Shown here: positions 8,348-16,555 of the stretch, piece by piece
How positions within the stretch are numbered: position 1 is the stretch's first letter
Layout: each line of letters opens with the position of its first letter
Assembly: GCA_026770615.1 (NCBI GenBank)
Contig: MU631426.1
Coordinates: 109,586-135,420, forward strand
DNA length: 25,835 bases
Direction of reading: 5' to 3'
Origin: Pavlovales sp. CCMP2436
Taxonomy: Eukaryota; Haptophyta; Pavlovophyceae; Pavlovales
Made by a program: the position numbers and the translations under genes
Notes under the pieces: generated by a model
The model's input: the letters and a program-made list of their open reading frames with translations, nothing else
Told to the model about the DNA's origin: nothing
The model's database searches: none

Positions 8348-8581
8348 TGTTGGTAGCTGCCAGACAAGGGTGCCTGGCGCTTCTACCGGACTCTGCCAGC
8401 ATGAGCCTGCCTGGCACCGGATTGGCGATGTATTGGCTGATTGCCAATAAATTGCTGTCCGTTACGTGTGTCAGTTGTTCAACGATGTAATAGTAATAGT
8501 CTTTGCTCCCTGACGGGAGCGGCCCGCGCGCCAGGCAACGGCGCGGGTGAAACCGCACAGCGTGTGGAGATTATACCAACA
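8348..8581 (+). repeat. TRIM 5' LTR
   Basis: 234 bp, TGTTGGTA...TACCAACA. It differs from the right LTR by a handful of substitutions and a 5-6 bp indel (AATAGTAATAGTC versus AATAGTC), so insertion was not very recent. The last A of the LTR is also the A of an ATG that opens the internal reading frame. Confidence 0.9.
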
Positions 8582-8757
8582 TGACGTCATCTTCCTCCAC
8601 GACGAACGTGGAGCCGGTCTCCTGCAAGACGCTGAGCACCTTCGGCTGCCACGAGATGAACCCGAGACCCAGTACAACGAGATCAATGTGATCGAGAAGA
8701 ACTCCTCGCGGCCTGGCAACAGCGCGAGATGAGAGAGACCGAGACCGACAAGTAACG
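8580..8757 (+). pseudogene. TRIM internal gag-like remnant
   Basis: Directly at the LTR edge an ATG opens MTSSSSTTNVEPVSCKTLST. In a shifted frame further on the sequence reads REELLAAWQQREMRETETDK and stops at TAA. This resembles the N-terminal part of a copia Gag, and the copia element at 19848 also starts MTSS at its LTR edge. The rest of the interior (8758-9351) is Arg/Pro-rich in all frames with no motif I recognise. Confidence 0.4.
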
Positions 8758-9351
8758 AGAACCCCAGCTAGTACAAGATGAGACCAAGAGCTGACGAGCT
8801 CCGCGCTGACCTGCTGAGCCCGCACGACGTCGCCGAGCCTCGCGCCAAGCACCGCACGCCCAGCCATCCTGCATCTGGAGAGCGAAGACCGCCTACTCCC
8901 AGGATCTTGCTGCCGTCGCCTTGCCCGCGCCAAGCCGCCGAGTCCTTGCCGAGCCAACGCACCCCCGCCGAGTCACCGAGCCAAGCGCTCAACCTACAAG
9001 CCCAAGATAAGCCGCCGCGCTGTGCTGCCGCGCCGTCATGAACGCGCCGCCGTCCAGTCGCCGCCCACCACCGAGTCCACCAAGTTCAAGACCAAGACCG
9101 CAGCAGAGTCCGCAGTCCAACGTTCCACTCTCGGAGATGCACTGCCGTCGCCCGCGTCGCCGCGTTGCACCATCCAGCCGCCGCGCCGCCAAGATCAAGA
9201 CCGAGATAAGGCGACCAAATAAGTTCACCGCGCAATCCCGCCCCAGCCTCGTCCGCCGCGCAGTGCGCCGTGGATGTCTGGACGCAACCTGATCGCCCTC
9301 ATGTTCTCTCGCATCAACCAGTGAGCAACGAGAAATGAGCTCGGGTGGGGG

Positions 9352-9580
9352 TGTTGGTAGCTGCCAGACAAGGGTGCCTGGCGCTTCTACCGGACTCTGC
9401 CAGCATGAGCCTGCCTGGCGCCGGATTGGCGATTTATTGGCTGATTGCCAATAAATTGCTGTCCGTTACGTGTGTTTAGTTGTTCAACGATGTAATAGTC
9501 TTTGCTCCCTGACGGGAGCGGCCCGCGCGCTAGGCAACGGCGCGGGTGAAAACGCACAGCGTGTGGGAATTATACCAACA
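9352..9580 (+). repeat. TRIM 3' LTR
   Basis: 229-bp partner of the repeat at 8348-8581, with the same TGTTGGTA and TACCAACA ends, followed by the duplicated ACACG and then the rest of the interrupted MITE. Confidence 0.9.
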
Positions 9581-9615
9581 ACACGACGGTTTCTTATTGC
9601 CCGCGATCCCCTGTA

Positions 9616-9700
9616 CGCATCTCACCAACACTAAGGTCCCACCATTTCGAAAGCGCGAAATCCTACGAACATTAGTCCCGAAATTACTACCCCTTGGCGG
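9616..9700 (+). pseudogene. LINE piece between RT and RNase H
   Basis: Reads in the frame expected from 8208: THLTNTKVPPFRKREILRTL, then KLLPLGG, and is cut at 9700 by the Pack-MULE-like element. It resumes at 12172 with PTNHRL. The bases 9692-9700 form the left copy of that element's target duplication. Confidence 0.7.
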
Positions 9701-9737
9701 AGAAGAAATGCTCTGACGTGTCCTGTGGGTGCACTGA

Positions 9738-10018
9738 CGTATCCCGCCCGATCTTATTCAGTTCGTATCTAAACAGGCTTCAAAATCGTATCCCAACCGA
9801 AAATCGTATCCACACGCGCCGTTCGGAATAACGTATCCAAAAAGGCTTCAAATCCGCATTTCAACCGAAAATCGTACCCACACGCGCAGATCGGAAAATC
9901 GTATTCGCAAACTCGCACAAACGTATCTAGCGATGAAACGTACCCCACAGGTGCTCTCACGTACTCAGTGTGTAGTGATCGGGGATCGTACCCACGCCAC
10001 GCCTAAAAATCGTATCCC
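9738..10018 (+). repeat. CGTATCC-type motif cluster in the left MULE arm (mirrored in the right arm)
   Basis: About a dozen copies of CGTATCC or close variants (CGTACCC, CGTATCT), all in one orientation, for example at 9738, 9787, 9805, 9832, 9873, 9939, 9987 and 10011. The right arm has the complement GGATACG / GGGTACG repeatedly between about 11840 and 12150. Spaced subterminal motifs like this are known as transposase-binding arrays in some TIR transposons; that role here is inference. Confidence 0.75.
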
Positions 10019-10067
10019 AGAGACTAGGGCGCGGTTCACGCGGCCGAGCGCGAGCGCCAAGCTCCGC

Positions 10068-10671
10068 ATGCTGCGCGCCACCGGGAGCGGTGTGCTCGGC
10101 GCGGCGTTGCTTGTCCTCGCGCAGACGCGTGATCCGACTTCGGCGATGCCCAGGCGCGACACCCCTCCGCCCGGCGTGGCGCCCCCCGCCCAGCGGCCGC
10201 GCAACGACGCGCCGGCTCGAGCGTGGTGTTGCCCCGTCGTCAGATGGAAGGGGCACCGCGAGGGAGGCCAAGCTGATCGCGCTGGTGGACGTCGAGGCGC
10301 GACGTCAAGGCGCGTCGGCGGTGCAGCCGCACCCCTTGGCGAGGCCGTGGCGTGGCGCTCGCCGCCTCCGCCGCCTCGCCGCCGCCCGCGGCCGAGCGCG
10401 TGGTCCCGAGTGCGACACGCTGGGGACGCACGAAAGCAGCTCCGGGCTCACGCCGCCATCTCCGCAGCGCGGCAGCAGTCCCGACTTCGCGACCGCGCAG
10501 TCGAACGCCTGGTCGGCATTGTGGCCGGAGGTGGACGACGCGGAGTGCCAGGCGAGCTTCGAGGCCGAGCAGACGCGCGCGCTTCAGTGCGCTTACGACG
10601 ACCTGCTCCAGCCCCACCTGCGCATGCCACTCGCAGCATTGCAGGCCGCGCCATTCCATGTGGGGTATGAT
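10068..10671 (+). pseudogene. Captured gene fragment in the left MULE arm
   Basis: An ATG at 10068 opens MLRATGSGVLGAALLVLAQT, which looks like a signal peptide, followed by a Pro/Arg-rich segment (RRDTPPPGVAPPAQRPRND). Coding sense then shifts frame; the region around 10490-10660 reads SNAWSALWPEVDDAECQASF and LQPHLRMPLAALQAAP, matching the right arm copy in sequence. The middle part (about 10220-10430) differs from the right arm. I do not recognise the parent protein, and the piece is too broken to be expressed as one product. Confidence 0.55.
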
Positions 10672-10940
10672 CCAAGACGGTTGCGGCGCGCAAGAATGGC
10701 TAGGCAAGCTTCAGGCGAGGCTGACGCTGCAGCCTATAGACGACTCGCCATTACCTAGGCCAACTGCAGTCTTACAGGCCGTTAATAAGCGTTGTTGAGT
10801 CGCAGCCAGCGGACTGACTGACCGACTGTAACTTATCTGTATCACTAATAACCACATTACTATTAGTTATAATATTTATATACTATTATATACATTCAAT
10901 TTTATTAAACATTTAATTTTATATATATAGCGGCTCAGCG
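10672..10940. other. Unique centre of the MULE-like element, with an 'A'-family tail remnant
   Basis: No gene is supported. From about 10800 the DNA becomes strongly AT-rich. At 10921-10940 the sequence TATATATATAGCGGCTCAGC is the reverse complement of the A-family 3' end; on the minus strand it follows coding sequence of the captured gene directly, as a heavily 5'-truncated insertion would. Confidence 0.4.
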
Positions 10941-11790
10941 TTTGCAACAGGTCGGCATTCCAGCACTCAAGGTTGAGGTTGTAGTCGGCCATCCCACCTG
11001 GCACCTGCACAGTTCTCGTTGACCAGCACGTACGACAGCTTCAGCTCGCGAAAACCTTGCAGGAAATCTGCCACGCGCGGCTCCTTGTATTCTGTACCAA
11101 TTTTGAGGGTCATCGCATCAAACACGCGGCCGGCGACTGCGGGGAAGGCGATGCGCTTGCGATAGTAGTCGACGTCAGACTTGACACGCGCCAAATACTG
11201 GGTGCTGTCCTCGAAGAGCTCCCCTTCCTCTTGTCCAGCAGGTGCAGCATATGCCAGACGCAGAACAGACGGCGCGGCCCAGCCTGCAGAGCTGCGAGCA
11301 GCATGCGCAGGTGTGGCGGGAGCACGCAGCCAGGCGCGCTCTGAAGCGCGCGCGTCCGCTCGGCCTCGAAGCTCGCCTGGAACTCCGCGTCGTTCACCTC
11401 CGGCCACATCGCCGACCAGGCGTTCAACTACGCGAGCGCGAAGTCGCCCATGAACCAACTCGGGTTCCACTCTGCGCACTTGAGTCCAGGTGTCGGCGGC
11501 TCGAGCAGGCTGGACTGCTGCCGCGGCGCGGAGGTGGCTGCGTGAGTCCGGAGCTGCTCGAGTGTCATCGTCGCCCTTTGGAACGCCGACGGGATCTGCC
11601 CCGGCGCGAGCTGCGCGAGCCCGGATGCGCTCGGGCCGGCGCCCGCGTCGTTGCGCGGCCGCTGGGCGGGGGGCGCCACGCCGGGCGGAGGGGTGTCGCG
11701 CCTGGGGGGATTCGCCGAAGTCGGCTCACGCGTCTGCGCGAGGACAAGCACCGCCGCGCCGAGCACACCGCTCCCGGTGGCGCGCAGCAT
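10941..11790 (-). pseudogene. Captured gene fragment in the right MULE arm and centre
   Basis: Read on the minus strand from an ATG at 11790: the same signal-like MLRATGSGVLGAAVLVLAQT and Pro-rich part as the left arm, then LEQLRTHAATSAPRQQSSLL, then a TAG at 11430-11428 where the left arm has CAG, then LNAWSAMWPEVNDAEFQASF. A frame change near 11220 leads into a convincing helical domain (QYLARVKSDVDYYRKRIAFP, ADFLQGFRELKLSYVLVNEN), and a second shift into GGMADYNLNLECWNADLLQT, cut off by AT-rich DNA. It extends further than the left-arm copy, so this arm holds the fuller piece of the parent gene. Family not recognised. Confidence 0.55.
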
Positions 11791-12171
11791 GCGGAGCTTG
11801 GCGCTCGCGCTCGGCCGCGTGAACCGCGTCCTGGTCTCTGGGATACGATTTTTAGGCGTGGCGTGAGTACGATCCCCGATCACTACACACTGGGTACGTG
11901 AGAGCACCTGTGGGGTACGTTTCATCGCTAGATACGTTTGTGCGAGTTTGCGAATACGATTTTCCGATCTGCGCGTGTGGGTACGATTTTCGGTCGATCG
12001 GATTTGAAGCCTTTTTGGACATGTGGGTACGTTATTCCGAACGGCGCGTGTGGATACGATTTTCGGTTGGGATACGATTTTGAAGCCTGTTTGGATACGA
12101 ACTGACTAAGATCGGGCGGGATACGTCAGCGCACCCACAGGATACGTCAGAACGTTTCTTCTCCTCGGCGG

Positions 12172-12190
12172 GCCCACAAACCACCGTTTA
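12172..12190 (+). pseudogene. LINE sliver between two DNA transposons
   Basis: Only 19 bp, encoding PTNHRL in phase with the LINE on both sides. It proves that the MULE-like element and the following TIR element are two separate insertions about 20 bp apart. Its last three bases, TTA, are the left copy of the next element's target duplication. Confidence 0.65.
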
Positions 12191-13343
12191 CGGTCCCACT
12201 CCTGAGCCCAATCCTATTAGATCCTATGACAAAGGACGCGGCCGCATGGTCGCCGTGTGTTCATATTTCCTTCTCCTGAGCCGAGCTTTGGAATTTAGGG
12301 TCTCAAGAGGCAAATAAAAAGTGAGCAAGCAATAACTAATTTAACATACTTAATAAAATGCCGAATTTAAATAAATGCTGAAATCCTATTCCATAGGATA
12401 TTTCTCGGGAATGACCAATAGGACGGTAACTAAGTGCCCCTAGGGGCTGCCCCAGGGGTGAGCCGGACACATCTGAAGTTACCTATGCTTCCCCACACCC
12501 CACGCCGAGGCCCCCACGCGCTTAGCGGAGGCGGCGGGCTACCTCTGGCGTGGCCATCAACCGTCGACAGTGGTAGTGCACAGCCATATAGTTCATATTG
12601 GCACTGGTCCCGCGCCCCTCGAGTTGCGCCCGGCGTGTGCGCGAGCACCATGCGCAGGAACCTGTGGTGTGCAGTCTCGACATCACCGAAGAAGCCGGTC
12701 GACGCTCCGGCCAAGGGTGTGAAGACCGGGTCCAGTCCAGAGTGACTCAGTCCAGACCGGTGACGCGCATCACTTTGCCCTGTGCGGATGCCGGTGCGCA
12801 CGTCACTGCGGACCTGCTCGGGCGCGACTTGCTCGGACTCGAGCGAGTTCCGTCGCGTGTAGTCATCTTCGCCCCAAGTGTCGCTCCCGTCCTCGCTCGC
12901 CTAGAGTGGGTTGGGCGGTTCCAGGTCCGATCCGATCGAATTTCGCACTCGTCCGCCGTGCGCTCGCGCTGGCGATGGGGCCTGTGCGAGCGAACCAGTT
13001 TGTACGCCCAAGAGTCCCGGGAGTAGAGCGCCTTGGTTCTCACGAAGATATCTCTCTTCCGCGCCGCAAAATCCGAGCTTGCCGCGTCCCTGCGCGTCAT
13101 CGTCTGCGCGGCTCGAAACTGGCCAACACCATGCTTATGCCCAAATTCACGGTCTTCGTATCGGGCCTTCGAGAAGGCGGATCATCAATCTGATTGCTTC
13201 CTGGCTATCCCCATGATGTGGCGTCCACGGCAATGCGCGGCGACCCTAGGTCCCCGCCGCGCGGTTCGTCCGCTACAGCGTGCCGAATGCGTCCTATTAA
13301 ATAGGACAAACGTCCTATTTGAAAGGCCCAGGAGTGGGACCGC
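12191..13343. mobile_element. TTA-flanked TIR element (PIF/Harbinger-like, non-autonomous)
   Basis: Left end CGGTCCCACTCCTGAGCC and right end GGCCCAGGAGTGGGACCGC are inverted repeats, with one G apparently missing at the left tip. The flanks are TTA at 12188-12190 and 13344-13346, the 3-bp duplication known for PIF/Harbinger elements. Near both ends TCCTAT / ATAGGA motifs recur (12207-12225, 12385-12425, 13289-13320). Several overlapping short frames exist inside on both strands, but none shows a DDE or Myb motif, so no transposase is called. LINE frame HRL-ITRH is restored when the element and one TTA are skipped. Confidence 0.6.
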
Positions 13344-14163
13344 TTAATCACCCGACATACAAAGCTCATTCACGCAGTCAGACACTTCCCACCGTCATCC
13401 GAGAGACCGACCCTATGCAGCCGCCACGTAGGGGTAGACGGCTCATTCTTCGAAGCAGGACGGGGAGGGAAACTCATGGCAGCAGGAGCAGCATGCTATT
13501 ACACCCACGCCAAGGGTGCAACGGGACCTATATCCCCAGTGGCACACATCATTACAAGCACCTTTGGGGGCGCACAAACAGTCGTAAACTCAGAATGCAA
13601 CTCGGTCTCACTAGCCCTCTAATCCCTAGAGCATGCACCAAATCTAGAAATCGGATGGGACCACGACGACACAGGCGTCAAACGCATAACCAGCCACGCG
13701 TCAGACCGGAACCCAAGACCACACGGCATCCCCAACGCCACGAGCCACGATGCAAACCCCCACTTTTGCAGGCTATTTGCCCTTATCAAACGAGACAGAG
13801 GCCAAGGAAAAATCCGCACAATAAAACACACCCCGACACACACCGTAGATGATGACGAAATTGCAGCGATTTTGAACACGACAGGGGCCGTGCACACTGA
13901 CCCCTTATCAGGCATCAGAATCGTAACCCTCTGGGCCCTCATGCGCGTGACAGGACTTTTCTCAAAATATCCTCAGCGGCCTCCCTATCGGCAGTCCGAT
14001 GATACAATAAAATCCACACAAAATGCACTCAGTGATTGGGGAGCGAAAAGGGTAGCAGTGGCAGGAGCACCGGCGTCAGCCCATCTCACACAAAACACCT
14101 TCACTGCTCACAAGTGGTCACTAGCAGAAGCCAGCACAGGTGACCTAATCACATCAGACCCTA
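13344..14163 (+). pseudogene. LINE RNase H domain and following region
   Basis: RNase H removes the RNA strand of the RNA-DNA hybrid in some LINE clades. The frame reads ITRHTKLIHAVRHF, then VGVDGSFFEAGRGGKLMAAG (first catalytic Asp in DGSF), then VVNSECNSVSLAL (catalytic Glu) followed at once by a TAA at 13620-13622. The same frame continues with a possible second Asp (ITSHASDRNP) and a distal His-rich part (IKHTPTHT). From about 13920 it enters a region also present in the second LINE copy (TQNALSDWGAKRVAV, TGDLITSD). The frame then meets a TGA at 14172-14174. Confidence 0.65.
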
Positions 14164-14174
14164 GCACGGCATGA

Positions 14175-14707
14175 ATCGAAATCACCGACAGGGTGGCCAG
14201 GTTTTACCTCATGGCTAGAAGCCCCCTCACACACACCCCGGGCGCCGGAAAGATGGCCAATATTGAACAGGCATGGCTCAAAGAGAGCACAGCAGCTATC
14301 CACCTCCCAGCCAAAGGTGAACGGCCTAAAGAAAGCCTTACAAAGCATTTTCTACAGATTGTCCACGGGTCAACCCTCTACAACGCAGAATGGATCGAAA
14401 AAGAACCACCCCTGACTACCACAACCATCACTATAGACGGAAAAGACGAACTACTGAGCTACAACTGCCCCCTGTGTAAGTTGCGGAACTCCCGAGACAC
14501 GAAACACCACCTCTAGCACGAGTGTAAGAAGACAGACGAACTGCGCCACGACCTCCACTGCAAACTCAGCCAGATTCTAGCCCCACGCCTCGGACGCACG
14601 GCAGACAGAACAGCCACCAAAATGATTCAAAGGCCCGATTATTATGCCGGACGAGTGGGCGTGAGTATCAAACAAAGGAATGATAGCAGCAGGGACGCCT
14701 GGCGATG
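14175..14707 (+). pseudogene. LINE C-terminal segment with CCHC zinc finger
   Basis: Same frame as the RNase H part, reading GAGKMANIEQAWLKESTAA, then a CCHC finger at 14466-14525 (CPLC, then DTKHHL, a TAG at 14514-14516, then HEC). C-x2-C...H-x4-C fingers at this place are known from many LINE ORF2 proteins. The finger is followed by LGRTADRTATKMIQRPDYYA and GRVGVSIKQ before the frame closes near 14708. The second LINE copy at 24771 has the same order, with its nonsense codon at a different finger position. Confidence 0.7.
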
Positions 14708-15961
14708 AAGACGATAATGAGCCAGGCGACGCCCCCAAACCAGACGAGCTCCACTTTGCCCTTCTAGGGTGTAGCCTAGCGATGCACCAACTGCGCGACG
14801 AGGCTATAAAATCCATGGCTGCAGCCACATCAGACGGAATCTCTAGCTTCGAGGTGCAAAAGTACCGAAACGCAATGTGGGCATCCCAGACCGCCGAAAG
14901 GCAGGCCGCCATCGAGCGCAAGACGGAACAGGATGACAACAAATCAGAAATGGAAGAAGTAGAGCCAATGCCCACCAGCCAGACCCCACCCCAAACCCCC
15001 GATCACCCCACATCGACCCAAAATGACTCGCCCACGCTAAACCCACCCACCCCAAGCGATCGCCCGTCTATCACACCAAGCCCACCGACACAGCCCCCCG
15101 CCAGACCGAATGAACAGCCACGTCGCCGAGCAGCATCCCAACCCAGCGCTGGCAACCCAGCAGCCCCCACACGCAAACGCCCCGCCAGCCAAAGCCATCC
15201 AAAAGCGCCGCCACACAAAAAGGCCAACTACCCCGGAAAAACCCCCGGCACAAAACGCCTGCCTAGCAAAATCCTCCCACGACCACCGCCATGCAAGGAA
15301 AACAGAACAGAAAACCAGCAACCACCAAGTGACAATGGGGACGACCAAGACATCACAGCGCAACGGATGCGAGCCCCGGCCGGCAACTTAAATAGCCTGT
15401 TGGCGTCAGTAGCGCTAGCCCCAGAACACGTGAATGGCGACGGAAACTGCCTGATTTCTGCGGCACTAAAGAGCTCAGGGCGACCAGCCAGCTGGAACGC
15501 AGCCATACAAATACGGGAGGCGGAAATCACACTTGCAATCGCCCTCCCGGTGGAGGTTAAGAAGGCCCTCACGCTATACAGACCGGATATAGACCCGGAT
15601 GACCCCATGGGGAATGACCTAGACCACAGTAAGCGACCCAACTTCTGGCCGGTAGCAGCGCAAGCAAAACACGGCCCTCCCCACTTCCCAGCAAACCAGG
15701 CCGCATGGATGTCAGACAACATGCTCAACAGCATAGCGACAGTCATGGGAACAGACATCGCGGTGCTGAAACTAAGCAGAGACCCCGGCAAAGTGGGCGA
15801 CATTATCAACCTATATTACGCATATACCCCGCACCATCCGCGGATCGGCAGTACCACATGTATACACCGAACTACTACAGGAGGCAGAGTACGGTAGAAT
15901 AAGACCCTCGGTAAATTGCCCACGGCATCGCGCAGCGGGCAAGGCAGACAAATATGCGTAA
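14680..15961 (+). pseudogene. LINE OTU-type cysteine protease ORF (conserved N-terminal region, Pro-rich linker, OTU)
   Basis: In order: a conserved region shared with the second LINE copy (GDAPKPDELHFALLG, MWASQTAERQAAIERKTEQD); a long Pro/Thr/Ser/Lys-rich linker (about residues 90-220); then an OTU domain. OTU proteases are papain-like deubiquitinases. The catalytic Asp and Cys are in VNGDGNCLISAAL (Asp codon 15439, Cys codon 15448), and the helix WMSDNMLNSIATVMGTDIAVL matches the family. The open frame stops at 15897, but the true end lies in another frame after about 15840: PHVYTELLQEAEYGRI carries the likely catalytic His (15857-15859) and ends at TAA 15959-15961. A frameshift therefore separates Cys and His, so the gene is broken. 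An OTU or other cysteine protease in a LINE is known from the Dualen/RandI group. Confidence 0.75.
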
Positions 15962-16343
15962 TCACCATCGACGCCAACATGACACGCTTCGAGGCGACAC
16001 GAAACATTTAGTAGAAACAGGCAAGGAGAGGGTGGGGGGGGAGGGGGAGGGGGGAGGTGGGCTGGCGCAGAAGTTCACTTTTTCTGCTTGTATTTTGTGC
16101 TGTAGGTGCGGTGCGTGCGCAGGCGAGCCGCCTTTCGAGACGAGCGAGGTGCAGCAGAGGTTGATCAGCGCGCAAGTCGAGTGTCGTCGACAGTCGTGTG
16201 CCTGATCAGTCTTATCGGGGATGACGGTATCCGGGGGCTCGGGAGCTGGTCCCAGTTTTAACTGGGAGACCGCGAACGGGACCGGACGTTTTTATGATAT
16301 TTTCACACTCATATTCGATCCAGATCTGATGTCAACGCCCACC
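15962..16343. other. Gap: probable LINE 3' end, a G-rich tract and a small hairpin
   Basis: No gene is supported. 16021-16063 is almost pure G with A/T interruptions (runs of three to eight G), able to form G-quadruplexes on the + strand. 16250-16267 is a perfect short hairpin (TCCCAGTT / AACTGGGA). The LINE 3' end should lie here, but I see neither a poly(A) nor a (TA)n tail. Confidence 0.4.
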
Positions 16344-16468
16344 GGCTCTGATTACCAGCACCCGGTGCTTTTTAACTTAAACTGCACCCGGTGCCGGATA
16401 AGACCTTAACCAGCAGCGCTCACAATTTACCGTAACTTAAAAAGCACCGGGTGCTGGTTATCGGAGCC
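16344..16468. mobile_element. Small TIR element (about 125 bp) upstream of the secreted-protein gene
   Basis: Left end GGCTCTGATTACCAGCACCC continuing GGTGCTTTTTAA; the right end is its inverted complement (TTAAAAAGCACCGGGTGCTG then GTTATCGGAGCC), about 30 bp with three mismatches. A further partial GCACCCGGTGCCGG lies in the middle. No convincing target duplication is visible, so the exact ends are uncertain. It ends about 90 bp before the start codon at 16556 and may contribute to that gene's 5' region. Confidence 0.65.
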
Positions 16469-16555
16469 GCGCATTTGACGGTCCAACTGGGCGAACCAAA
16501 GCTACTCTCCTGAAGAGCGGGCTCGAAGCCAAGACTGTCGGCGCGTGGGAGGGCA

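Larger units (their letters stand above)
8348..9580 (+). mobile_element. TRIM-type miniature LTR retrotransposon
   Basis: Two direct repeats of 234 and 229 bp (8348-8581 and 9352-9580), over 90% alike by eye, start TGTTGGTAGC and end TACCAACA, giving classical TG...CA ends with an 8-bp terminal inverted repeat. The element is flanked by ACACG on both sides (8343-8347 and 9581-9585), the 5-bp duplication expected of LTR integrase. A G-rich tract (GGGTGGGGG, about 9343-9351) sits just before the right LTR as a polypurine tract. The interior is only 770 bp and encodes no protease, integrase or RT, so it must be moved by another element. Confidence 0.9.
8211..9613. mobile_element. MITE copy 4, split by a TRIM LTR element
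   Basis: Left part 8211-8347 and right part 9586-9613 together make about 165 bp, the length of the other copies, in inverted orientation relative to copies 1-3. TA flanks at 8209-8210 and 9614-9615. The LINE reads ESYL before it and THLTNTKV after it, in phase, when the insert and one TA are skipped. Confidence 0.85.
9701..12162. mobile_element. Pack-MULE-like element: very long inverted arms carrying gene fragments
   Basis: The left arm (9701 to about 10655) and right arm (about 11277 to 12162) are inverted copies, similar over most of their length but divergent in part (about 10220-10430). Terminal sequence AGAAGAAAYGYTCTGACGT. The flanks are CCTTGGCGG (9692-9700) and CCTCGGCGG (12163-12171), a 9-bp duplication with one mismatch. 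Terminal inverted repeats of hundreds of bp, a 9-bp duplication and captured coding pieces are the known signs of Mutator-like elements (MULEs). No transposase is encoded, so it is non-autonomous. The LINE frame continues in phase across it (LPLGG then PTNHR). Confidence 0.8.

Noticed and set aside
8571..8957. Minus-strand frames inside the TRIM
   Set aside because: They run against the LTR element's transcription direction, have no motif and are explained by GC-rich composition.
10240..10707. Several long overlapping frames on both strands in the GC-rich MULE arms
   Set aside because: High GC removes stops in all frames. Only the frame conserved between the two arms was kept as a captured gene fragment.
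12430..13216. Frames of 100-140 residues on both strands inside the TTA-flanked element
   Set aside because: They overlap each other, show no DDE, Myb or other motif, and look like GC-rich noise, so no transposase is claimed.
14600..14680. RPDYY after the CCHC finger as a possible restriction-like endonuclease (PD...E/D)
   Set aside because: The spacing and following residues do not fit the R/K-PD-(D/E)xK pattern, and the second copy (QPDYF) does not add the missing residues.
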